From positions 1 through 40,618 of the forward strand of contig JAIKYE010000018.1 in NCBI GenBank assembly GCA_024683455.1: a stretch of 40,618 bases of DNA, given 5' to 3'. The notes below the pieces were generated by a model that had not been told where the DNA came from, did not search any database, and saw only the letters and a program-made list of their open reading frames with translations. Origin of the DNA: Bacteroidaceae bacterium. GTDB taxonomy: Bacteria; Bacteroidota; Bacteroidia; Bacteroidales; Bacteroidaceae. Shown here piece after piece: positions 1-7,593 of this stretch. Each line of letters opens with the position of its first letter. Positions within the stretch are counted from its first letter, which is position 1. A program made the position numbers and the translations under genes.

Positions 1-2604
1 TTAGAAACTTGCCTCGAAATAGAAGCGGAAGCCCCACTTCTGCGTATCGTCTTTCAGATGAGTGAAACGGTGGGTATACTCGAAAGAGAGGAACTTGAGA
101 ATGTTGTGAATACCCACAGCTGCCTCGATATACGGTGTCCAACTGTTGAGACAGGTGGACTTGTAATTATATACGCCTGTAGTTCTGTTCCATTCACCTG
201 GGAAGCGGAAGAGAAGATCATCATTACTGTTCTCCGGCAAGAAAGGATTGTTCTTGTCTGAAAGATATCCCCACATAGCGTTGAGAGCCAGAGACTCACG
301 CCACTTCAACTTCTTAAGGAGAGGAATACGGTTGAAAATCTTACCATTGAGGTCCCAACGCCACATGGTGGTGACAGCACGGTCATGCAGGAACTCCATA
401 TTGCCTACCAAGTTGAAGGTGTTGCGGCTACGGATATAACTGAGGTTTGCCTCTGGAATGACGAGCAATGGGAAGGGAACCTTGTTCCACTGGAAAGAGG
501 CATGGATATTGCCATCGACACTACCCCATGAGTTCAACCAGAAACGCTTGCTGAAAGCAAACTCAGTCATGTTATAGTTGTAATCGCCACCGATGAAGCC
601 CTTTATACCAACAGTATGCTGGAAGGAATACTTGGGAGCCTCCAAGTTTGAGAGGTAACGCTTGGTACGTGTGTTCAAGACCTTAAGGCCAGGCTGGTAT
701 GAAGCACCTACGCTGAACTCAGTGTAAGTAACGGTGCGAGAGTCAAGAGGTCTGTCGCCTCTCTCTATAGCCTGCCAATCCTTGTTGGTAAGGAAATACA
801 AATCGCCGGCACCTACGTTCCACTCACGATTGAAATGTCCATTCAGAGCCAAGCCGTTCTCGTACTCAAAGACTGCCTCGAAGCGGAAACGCTCGAAATA
901 ACTCTGCATGTGTGTCTTCTGCCATGCAAGCGTCATAAAGGTGTTGTCCTTGTCGTACTGAAGAAATTTATCTGATGGACTCTGTATGTCACGGGTATAG
1001 GTAAATGTGAGGTCTCTGCGAGGATAGGCAATGATGTCTTTCTCTTTCTCAATAAAAGAATAAGCAATCTTGGTTTCACCCTTAAACTTATGATCCTTGA
1101 AACCATACTTACCCCATCCGCTGAGGAACCAGTGCTTGTTGAAGGCACCCGTTGTCTGTGCACCAAGACGGAGACGGAAACCCTCGACCCAGTTGCTACC
1201 GAAGGTAGAGAAGAAGGGGCCTATATCGACTAGGCTGGGACGATTGGGGTTGGCACTTGTCTCGAGATAGTTGTCCAGGAATATCTTCATGCCATAAAGC
1301 ACGGCACGGACAGCTGGACGGTCTGTGAACTTACGCTTGAGATCGCCAATATGCTGTTGACCATGTGAAAGGGTATCTGGACGATACGTTGCCCAGAACT
1401 CTTCATTGCGATGTTTAGCACCCTTCTCCACTTTCTCATCACCAAGGAAGTTGATATGGTCGTCCGAGAATGGTTCGTTGCTGATATTGCCATAGTGAGC
1501 GTAATGCTCGATATGAAGCTTGTTCAACTTTTCTGCCAGCATCACCTGCATAATCATACGGTTGTTGGTGCAGAACTGTTGTCCTGATGGCAGGCTCTCG
1601 AATTCCTGATCCAGCGTCAGGTGCTTAACAAAGTTCACACTGTTATCCATAGGCATACCCATACGGGCACGCTTTACACGATACGTGCTGTCGTTCATGA
1701 TATACAAATCTCCGTTCCATCCAAAGTCCTGCTTGTTGGCAGGCTGGAAGTTAACGATGATACATGAATCGCCTTCGCAATCCACCGTATCTGCAATTGC
1801 ATAATGATAGAAGCGAATAGCTGCTGCACCACCGATAGGACTGATAAAGTTATGCTGGAAGATAACGGTCTGATCCTTGTAGATATCAACGTCAATAAGG
1901 TTGGTCTTGATCTTAGACTCTACAAACTCTGTTGCCTGCAAAAGATCCAAGAGGGTTTCCTTGTTCTCTCCCTTGACAATACTCTTGCGTCTGTCGCCAT
2001 CCTTTCGGTAGTATTCCTTGGTAATACGCTCCTCAAAACTGATAGGGAGAATCATCTTTCCCGTAGCAGGACAAAACTCTGCATACTCGGCAGAAAGATT
2101 TACCTTCTTATAATGTTCCTCGTCTAACGTGGCAGTATCAACATCATTAAGGGCTATAGTCGTGCTGACATATCTGTCATAGCTTGCATAATCGGCATCG
2201 TGAATATCAGCACTCTTACGGGCTGCCATGACTTTCTGCATCAGCTCTACAGCAGGATTGCCCTTGCGAACATACTTTTTCTTCTCGGCCTTGATAGTAA
2301 CGGCTTCGATTTCCTTGGCATCCATTGAAAGTTTAACGTCAAGTGAACGAGCTTTCTTGATGACCACCTCTACATCGTTATATCCGAAATAGTGGAACAC
2401 CAACGTTCCTGGACGAAAACGGATTTTATAATAACCATTGGCATCGGAAAGAATCTTTCCCGTAGGTCTGTCTTTATACCATATCTGAGCACCCTCCATG
2501 GGTTCATTATCTAATGCGTCAAAGACCCTTCCTGATACCATCTGTGCAAAAGACGGTACAGCCAAGCCCAACATGAGTATAAAAAGTATAATCTGACGTT
2601 TCAT
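1..2604 (-). CDS. DUF5686-family outer-membrane protein with N-terminal carboxypeptidase-regulatory-like domain
   Basis: A complete 867-residue protein. Residues 1-20 are a signal peptide ending in SFA|Q. Residues about 22-95 form the small beta-sandwich (CarboxypepD_reg-like) domain common at the N-terminus of Bacteroidetes outer-membrane proteins (VSGRVFDALDNEPMEGA, then DANGYYKI). The rest is beta-rich, with alternating aromatic strands from about 450 onward, and ends in FYFEASF with a terminal Phe as expected for an outer-membrane barrel. This is the layout of the DUF5686 family, whose function is not established. It is the last gene of a minus-strand operon, 14 bases after the flavoprotein gene. 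The context suggests an outer-membrane role linked to the product of the acyl pathway upstream, such as export or display, but this is inference. Confidence 0.85.
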   Translation of the reverse strand: MKRQIILFILMLGLAVPSFAQMVSGRVFDALDNEPMEGAQIWYKDRPTGKILSDANGYYKIRFRPGTLVFHYFGYNDVEVVIKKARSLDVKLSMDAKEIEAVTIKAEKKKYVRKGNPAVELMQKVMAARKSADIHDADYASYDRYVSTTIALNDVDTATLDEEHYKKVNLSAEYAEFCPATGKMILPISFEERITKEYYRKDGDRRKSIVKGENKETLLDLLQATEFVESKIKTNLIDVDIYKDQTVIFQHNFISPIGGAAAIRFYHYAIADTVDCEGDSCIIVNFQPANKQDFGWNGDLYIMNDSTYRVKRARMGMPMDNSVNFVKHLTLDQEFESLPSGQQFCTNNRMIMQVMLAEKLNKLHIEHYAHYGNISNEPFSDDHINFLGDEKVEKGAKHRNEEFWATYRPDTLSHGQQHIGDLKRKFTDRPAVRAVLYGMKIFLDNYLETSANPNRPSLVDIGPFFSTFGSNWVEGFRLRLGAQTTGAFNKHWFLSGWGKYGFKDHKFKGETKIAYSFIEKEKDIIAYPRRDLTFTYTRDIQSPSDKFLQYDKDNTFMTLAWQKTHMQSYFERFRFEAVFEYENGLALNGHFNREWNVGAGDLYFLTNKDWQAIERGDRPLDSRTVTYTEFSVGASYQPGLKVLNTRTKRYLSNLEAPKYSFQHTVGIKGFIGGDYNYNMTEFAFSKRFWLNSWGSVDGNIHASFQWNKVPFPLLVIPEANLSYIRSRNTFNLVGNMEFLHDRAVTTMWRWDLNGKIFNRIPLLKKLKWRESLALNAMWGYLSDKNNPFLPENSNDDLLFRFPGEWNRTTGVYNYKSTCLNSWTPYIEAAVGIHNILKFLSFEYTHRFTHLKDDTQKWGFRFYFEASF

Positions 2605-2618
2605 ATATATTCCAATCT

Positions 2619-4001
2619 TTATTCTGTAATTTCTTTTGTTGTGTACATTGCAGTCATTGTCACGCCATGCAACCCATGGAGCATAAGACTCTGACCGGTA
2701 AGCAGTAAATTAGGAATGCTTGTACGGGGAGACAGAATCGTAAGAAGCGGAGCTGCTGCATCTTTACGTATTCCGTAAGCACTGCCATCAGGTGACAGGT
2801 TATAATCCCGATACGTGAGTGGTGTACTGGTATGTACCTGCTGAACATACTCGTGCAAGTTTGGCAAGAAACGCTCTGCCACAGCTATGCACTGCTGTGC
2901 TTTCTGTGCCTTGAATCGCAGATAGTCTTCTCCACGATGCATAGGGCAAGAATCACTCCACGCTGAACATTCGCTAATATTCATGGGCGTAAGGATATCT
3001 ATCTGGCGGGCATAGGCAGAACCATCCTCAGGAACCCTGCAACTTACCATATAACCACGTCCGTCCCACGCCTCGAGTCCGTCATACAAGAACTCGTTAT
3101 AATTAAAATATGGAACCATACCGGGTTTCAGCAACAACTGAGCGGTAAACATTCCATTTGTATTTTCCAAATTATCAATTCTGCGACGATACACCTTCTT
3201 CAACAACTGACTCTCCTTTACCAGAGAGAGTGTTACGGAAGGATGAGCATCGCTAATAAAATAACGTGCCTCGTAAACCTCGCCGTTCTTACACGCGGCT
3301 TTTCTGATGGCACCTTGTTCTTCGACCAGTTCTGTAACCTCGGCATCACAGATAAGTTCTCCACCCTGACTGGTAAAGTTGTCTATGAGTTTATGGACTA
3401 TCATGTTACCATCGCCCTTCAGTCGCCAACTGCTCTGTATAAATGGTGCATTCCCATGTACATAGGTAAAGAGGGGCAACGTATCGCGCTTTAACTCCAT
3501 CTTTAAGCAAGCACCACTTAACACACTCAGTAGCAATGGATTACGAATGATACCAGATAGGTATTCATAGGCGTTTGTCTGCTGCATCCATACCTCATCG
3601 GTACATTGCATCAACTGGATGTAACGCTGCAGGCTGTCGCGCTCCTCAGGGAAATCCTTGGCCAGCGTCTCAAGGAAATTGTCATATCCTTCTGCAAAGC
3701 GATACTCGCGGTCGGCAATCATGATGCGGTCGAACCCGTCTGCATCCAATCTTTGCCATGGAAGTGACAACAACCCTAACTCCTGAAAGATATCATGCAA
3801 GGGCTGACCTTCAGCCAAACCGCCCACATAATGAAGACCGGTATCATACATCATATATCCGCGCCGGAAACTCTGCAAACAGCCTCCCGGCTGATGCTGA
3901 CGCTCCAGAACCAGAACCTTGAGTCCTTTCTTTGTGAGCAGATTGGCACATACCAAACCACCCAGACCGCTTCCTATGATAATAACGTCATACACCTTCA
4001 C
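2619..4001 (-). CDS. FAD-dependent oxidoreductase, phytoene desaturase / carotenoid isomerase-like
   Basis: A 460-residue flavoprotein. The N-terminus has the dinucleotide-binding fold with GSGLGG at residues 11-16 and a downstream acidic residue in VLVLERQHQPGG, the CrtI/CrtN/RetSat pattern. The C-terminus has a second FAD contact region (PNLLLTGQSLMLHGLHGVT). Enzymes of this superfamily desaturate, saturate or isomerise conjugated chains, and family members occur in flexirubin and aryl-polyene clusters of Bacteroidetes. Its start overlaps the end of the small dehydratase gene by 14 bases, which indicates translational coupling. No signal peptide is seen, so it is probably cytoplasmic or at the inner face of the membrane. 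The substrate is unknown; a polyene or unsaturated acyl-ACP or lipid made by the adjacent genes is the simplest guess. Confidence 0.85.
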   Translation of the reverse strand: MKVYDVIIIGSGLGGLVCANLLTKKGLKVLVLERQHQPGGCLQSFRRGYMMYDTGLHYVGGLAEGQPLHDIFQELGLLSLPWQRLDADGFDRIMIADREYRFAEGYDNFLETLAKDFPEERDSLQRYIQLMQCTDEVWMQQTNAYEYLSGIIRNPLLLSVLSGACLKMELKRDTLPLFTYVHGNAPFIQSSWRLKGDGNMIVHKLIDNFTSQGGELICDAEVTELVEEQGAIRKAACKNGEVYEARYFISDAHPSVTLSLVKESQLLKKVYRRRIDNLENTNGMFTAQLLLKPGMVPYFNYNEFLYDGLEAWDGRGYMVSCRVPEDGSAYARQIDILTPMNISECSAWSDSCPMHRGEDYLRFKAQKAQQCIAVAERFLPNLHEYVQQVHTSTPLTYRDYNLSPDGSAYGIRKDAAAPLLTILSPRTSIPNLLLTGQSLMLHGLHGVTMTAMYTTKEITE

Positions 4002-4353
4002 CTTTGAAGGTCATATACTGCCGGTTCTCGTCAGAGATAGTGGCAACAATAGAATACTTCCCGTCTGTTTCCTTCACTTCGACCTGAACATCAACCTCAG
4101 GACAAATAGTAGGGCTGGCAATGGCAGTAAGCAAACATTGCTTGATAGACGAGATACGTAACTCCTTACCGATAAATAATGATGCGCATTCCTTGATAGT
4201 CTGGATGTTACAAACACCAGGACAAACAGGATTACCAGGGAAATGTCCCTCATATACGTTACAGTCAGGCAAAATAGCCACATGATAAACGGCTTTTCCT
4301 TCTCCCTCCTCTCGCGCGCGTAAAACCTTGTAATATTTATTCTCCAGCAACAT
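3988..4353 (-). CDS. FabZ/ApeI-like 3-hydroxyacyl-ACP dehydratase (hot-dog fold)
   Basis: A 121-residue single hot-dog domain. It carries the FabA/FabZ active-site signature YEGHFPGNPVCPGV, with the catalytic His at residue 37 followed by FPG and PGV. The usual FabZ is about 140-150 residues; this short form is closer to the ApeI-type dehydratases of aryl-polyene clusters. It would remove water from a 3-hydroxyacyl-ACP to give a trans-2-enoyl-ACP. It overlaps the gene before it by 17 bases and the gene after it by 14 bases. With the second hot-dog gene upstream, the operon has two different dehydratases, which suits repeated formation of double bonds. Family assignment is firm; the pathway is inference. 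Confidence 0.85.
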   Translation of the reverse strand: MLLENKYYKVLRAREEGEGKAVYHVAILPDCNVYEGHFPGNPVCPGVCNIQTIKECASLFIGKELRISSIKQCLLTAIASPTICPEVDVQVEVKETDGKYSIVATISDENRQYMTFKGEGV

Positions 4354-4753
4354 AGATCTTCATTTGGGTAGAAGCAATAGTCTCTTCGCCAGAGACAGTC
4401 TCGCCTGTAATAATAGTGACACCACCGACGGTGGGTCCCATTGTAATGGTTGTAACTAATGTTTCGCCTTTACACGGTCTGCGATTCAATCTGAAACGCT
4501 TCACCTCACCAATATATCCTACGGGCGGTTCAGTAGCACCGGCTTGCATAGCGCTATAGCCGGCAAAAGCAGAAGCCGACTGCGCAATATGCTCTATCAC
4601 ACCAGGTTCTGCTATAGCACCGTCTGACTCAAGGAAAAAGTTATCCTCCCTGATGGTAAGTGTGCAGCGAGCCACATCATCATGAGCCTCTAGCAACTCG
4701 TCAACCATCATGATTGGCGAGCGCTGAGGTATGAGATTTTTGATATCTGTCAT
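4337..4753 (-). CDS. ApeP-like 3-hydroxyacyl-ACP dehydratase (hot-dog fold)
   Basis: A 138-residue hot-dog protein of the ApeP/COG4706 type. The N-terminus LIPQRSPIMMVDELLEA and the central EPGVIEHIAQSASAFAGY helix are typical of this branch, and it lacks the HFPG motif of the partner gene just downstream. In aryl-polyene systems the ApeI and ApeP dehydratases occur together, and the same two-dehydratase arrangement is seen here. It starts 9 bases after the acyl carrier protein gene and overlaps the next dehydratase by 17 bases. No signal peptide is present, so it is cytoplasmic. The closest functional label is beta-hydroxyacyl-ACP dehydratase; its exact chain-length preference cannot be seen. 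Confidence 0.8.
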   Translation of the reverse strand: MTDIKNLIPQRSPIMMVDELLEAHDDVARCTLTIREDNFFLESDGAIAEPGVIEHIAQSASAFAGYSAMQAGATEPPVGYIGEVKRFRLNRRPCKGETLVTTITMGPTVGGVTIITGETVSGEETIASTQMKIYVAGE

Positions 4754-4762
4754 GTGGTCAGA

Positions 4763-5005
4763 TTATGCCATGTGACTCTCAATGTAATCGTACAGATTAC
4801 CGAATGTCTTTACATTGGGCAGATCCTCTGCAGGAATCTTAACCTTGAAGGTGTACTGTACAACAGCTACCAGGTCAACAAGACTCAGGCTGTCGAGATG
4901 CAGGGTCTGATAGATAGGAGCGTCTTCTACGATTTCTTCCTCGTTTACATCAAACTCGTCTGTCAATGTCTCGATTGTCTTCTCAATGATTTCTTCTCTT
5001 GTCAT
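4763..5005 (-). CDS. Acyl carrier protein
   Basis: An 80-residue acidic helical protein with the phosphopantetheine attachment motif HLDSLSLVDLV; the modified Ser is residue 39. The length and the DSL motif fit a discrete type II acyl carrier protein. It lies between the ketoacyl synthase (56 bases upstream) and two dehydratases (9 bases downstream), so it is very likely the dedicated carrier for the chain made by this operon, distinct from the housekeeping fatty-acid ACP. Attachment of the arm would need a phosphopantetheinyl transferase encoded elsewhere. Confidence 0.92.
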   Translation of the reverse strand: MTREEIIEKTIETLTDEFDVNEEEIVEDAPIYQTLHLDSLSLVDLVAVVQYTFKVKIPAEDLPNVKTFGNLYDYIESHMA

Positions 5006-5061
5006 GATCTTAAATAGTTAATTGTAAATGAAATGAATAAATATTTATTCTCTATATTTTT

Positions 5062-6285
5062 TTATCCTTTGAAGTCTTTTACGATAAGCGTGCTATTGGT
5101 TCCACCAAAACCGAAACTGTTGCTCAGGAACATATCGAAGCCCGTCTCGATAGTCTGAGGAATGACGTTCACACAAGCTGTCTCCTCATCGGGATTCTCA
5201 AAGTTCAAGCTACCGGCAATGAAACCATTCTTCATCATCAGCACGGAGTAGATACACTCACTGGCACCTGCCATCCACATCTCATGGCCGGTCTGACTCT
5301 TGGTACTTGTTACAGGTACTTTGTAGTCGCCGAAGCACTGGGCAATAGCCATTGCCTCACGACCATCGCCCGCATGTGTACTGGTGGCGTGAGCGTTTAC
5401 ATAACCAATCATACGGGGGTCGACACCACCATTCTTGAGAGCCAACTCCAAAGAGCGGGCAGGACCAGCTACGTTGGGAGTAGAAATATGATCACCGTTA
5501 CCGCTGAAGCCCCAGCCTACAATCTCGGCAATGATGGGAGCGCCACGCTTAACAGCATGCTCATAACTTTCCAAAATCAATGTGGCAGCACCACCGCCAG
5601 GAACCAAACCATCACGGTCGCGGTCGAAAGGACGGCAAGCCTTGGTAGGCTCATCCTCACGAGTAGAGAATGCCTGAATGCCATCAAAGCTGGCAACACA
5701 GTACATATTCGCCTCCTGAGCACCACCGCAGATTACACAATCCTGCAAGCCTTCCTTGATAAGCAAATATGCATTACCAATAGCCAAAGAACTGGAAGCA
5801 CAGGCAGCAGATGAGGTAAGGTTGATACCACGCAACTTGAACAGACAAGCCAAGTTCATGGTTACAGTACTATTCATACTCTGGAAAATAGCCCCACTAC
5901 CACATGCAGAGGTATCCTTAAACTCACGGAACTTGTCAAGGGCTATCATGGTACTCTCAGCAACGGAGTCGTTACCATAGATAATACCTACCTCGTGAGC
6001 ATCCAAAAAGTCCTGATCTATCTTTGCATTTTCCAATGCTTGCTTAGTTGCAACGTATGCATACTGAGCCTCCTCTGGCATGAACTGACGAACATTTCGT
6101 GCCAACAGTTTCTTGATATCAACAGATGGTACATCAGCACACAATGCAGAACGAAAACCTGCATCCTTTCTTTCCTGGCTGAAAATAATACCACTCTTTC
6201 CATGGTATAGTGCGTCACGTACATCGTCCAACGTCTGTCCCAGACAGGACCAAATACCCATACCGGTTATAACTACTCTATTCAT
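5062..6285 (-). CDS. Beta-ketoacyl-ACP synthase, KAS II (FabF-like)
   Basis: A 407-residue condensing enzyme with an intact Cys-His-His triad: C162 in SSAACASSS, H299 in NAHATSTHAGD and H334 in TKSQTGHEMW. It would elongate an acyl-ACP with malonyl-ACP by decarboxylative condensation. Length and motifs match KAS II. In aryl-polyene and flexirubin clusters such a synthase normally sits beside a chain-length factor and further synthases; only this one is present here. It follows the GNAT-like gene by 24 bases and precedes the ACP by 56 bases, the widest gap inside the operon. The family call is firm; whether it makes a polyene or another specialised acyl chain is open. Confidence 0.9.
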   Translation of the reverse strand: MNRVVITGMGIWSCLGQTLDDVRDALYHGKSGIIFSQERKDAGFRSALCADVPSVDIKKLLARNVRQFMPEEAQYAYVATKQALENAKIDQDFLDAHEVGIIYGNDSVAESTMIALDKFREFKDTSACGSGAIFQSMNSTVTMNLACLFKLRGINLTSSAACASSSLAIGNAYLLIKEGLQDCVICGGAQEANMYCVASFDGIQAFSTREDEPTKACRPFDRDRDGLVPGGGAATLILESYEHAVKRGAPIIAEIVGWGFSGNGDHISTPNVAGPARSLELALKNGGVDPRMIGYVNAHATSTHAGDGREAMAIAQCFGDYKVPVTSTKSQTGHEMWMAGASECIYSVLMMKNGFIAGSLNFENPDEETACVNVIPQTIETGFDMFLSNSFGFGGTNSTLIVKDFKG

Positions 6286-6309
6286 AATTTTGATTTATTC
6301 TATAATTTG

Positions 6310-7446
6310 TTAATCTTCTATTGTTTTATGCCAACACCTTCTACGTTTCTGCATCTTGGGATTCAGTTGCTTCCACTGAGAAAGTTCCTTAATATTATCC
6401 TCGAGCTGGGGACCCGTCTCGGCATACTTATATCCCTTACGATTGTAGATAGGTATCAGGTCATCAAATACCAAGGCATTCACGCCCAAACCCTGCATAT
6501 CAGGACGCACGGCAATGAGCATCATATTGACCGTATCCTCGTTCTTGAAGCAAAGCGTCTTCAGAAAGTGTATCCAGCCAAAGGGAAACAACTTACCGTT
6601 TGACTTACGAAGAGTATGCGAGAGACTGCCTGTCGTCACAGCAGCACAGACCATCTCCCCCTTTTCATTCTCTACCGTCGTAATAAGATCGGGGTCAAGG
6701 ATGGGGATATACTTCTTGATCAAGTCCGTAACCATCTCCTCAGTCAGATCGCTGTATCCGAAAATAGGCGCATAAGCCTCATTCATCAAACGGAACACAC
6801 GCTGTCCCTGTTCACCCAGAATCTCCTTACGGTTTATCTTTCGCACCTTCAGGCCGAACATCTCCTTTGCCAAATTGGCAACACGGGCATATTTCGCAGG
6901 AACTTCCTTTGGTATCTCTACACGCACCTGAAGCCAATCAACTTCCTTCTGATACCCCAACTTCTCCATATGCTGAGGGTAATAAGGAGGATTATAGATG
7001 TCTATCATGCTACCCATGAGATCAAAATCTTCCACAAGCATACCTTCCTTGTCGAAATCAATAATTCCCATGGGCCCCTGAATCTGGGTCATTCCACGCT
7101 CAGCACCCCACTGCTCAACTGCCTTCAAAAGCGCAGCCGATATTGCGATGTCGTCCTCAAACTCTATCAAGCCAAAGCGTACATAACTGGTATTCCAGCG
7201 TTCATTGGCATTCCTATTGATGATTCCTGCAACACGACCCACCACCTTGTCATCTCTATAAGCCAGAAATGCCTGAATGTCTGCGTATTTGAGAGCTGTA
7301 TTTTTCTTGGGATTAAACATGTCGCGGATATCGCTATCCAAATCGGGAACATAATACTGGTTGCCTGCATAAAGTCTTTCTGGCAGCCGAACAAAAGCAT
7401 CCATCTGCTTAGAATTACCTACTTTGACAACTTTAATTTCACCCAT
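6310..7446 (-). CDS. GNAT-superfamily acyltransferase-like protein
   Basis: A 378-residue protein with a C-terminal GNAT core: LIAVRPDMQGLGVNALVF carries the acyl-CoA pyrophosphate-loop pattern (Q/R-x-x-G-x-G/A variant), and AETGPQLEDN follows. The N-terminal half contains GRVAGIINRNANERW and IQGPMGIIDFDKEGMLVEDF, a pattern also found in a widespread group of long GNAT-like proteins. From memory this group includes the bacterial ceramide synthase type; that link is tentative and would need a search. It is the first gene of the operon behind a strong promoter and sits 24 bases before the ketoacyl synthase. A role in transferring the specialised acyl chain onto an amine acceptor is therefore attractive, but it is inference. 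Confidence 0.7.
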   Translation of the reverse strand: MGEIKVVKVGNSKQMDAFVRLPERLYAGNQYYVPDLDSDIRDMFNPKKNTALKYADIQAFLAYRDDKVVGRVAGIINRNANERWNTSYVRFGLIEFEDDIAISAALLKAVEQWGAERGMTQIQGPMGIIDFDKEGMLVEDFDLMGSMIDIYNPPYYPQHMEKLGYQKEVDWLQVRVEIPKEVPAKYARVANLAKEMFGLKVRKINRKEILGEQGQRVFRLMNEAYAPIFGYSDLTEEMVTDLIKKYIPILDPDLITTVENEKGEMVCAAVTTGSLSHTLRKSNGKLFPFGWIHFLKTLCFKNEDTVNMMLIAVRPDMQGLGVNALVFDDLIPIYNRKGYKYAETGPQLEDNIKELSQWKQLNPKMQKRRRCWHKTIED

Positions 7447-7497
7447 TTCAATCCTTCCTTTTTAAGGTTCTTTTAATACATATTCTCAAATCGTGTG

Positions 7498-7527
7498 CAA
7501 AGGTACAACAATTTATTGGAATATCAA
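7498..7527 (-). promoter_or_regulatory. Bacteroidetes-type promoter for the acyl/polyene operon
   Basis: Read on the minus strand there is TACCTTTG at 7498-7505, matching the TAnnTTTG -7 element, with TTG at 7525-7527, 19 bases upstream, as the -33 element. The start codon of the GNAT-like gene is at 7446, which leaves a leader of roughly 45 bases. No other promoter match was noticed before any downstream gene, so all seven genes down to the DUF5686 gene are probably read from here. Confidence 0.7.
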
Positions 7528-7593
7528 CTATTTTCAACATGCTAAATTTCAAAAATAACTAAAGTTACCTTTCTCGTACTTATTAAAAGAGCA

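Noticed and set aside
5284..5814. 176-residue open frame opposite the ketoacyl synthase
   Set aside because: The minus-strand gene has an intact active site; the plus-strand product is low-complexity Thr/Ser sequence.
6616..7476. 286-residue open frame opposite the GNAT-like gene
   Set aside because: It is a shadow of the conserved minus-strand gene and covers its promoter side; no family pattern is seen.
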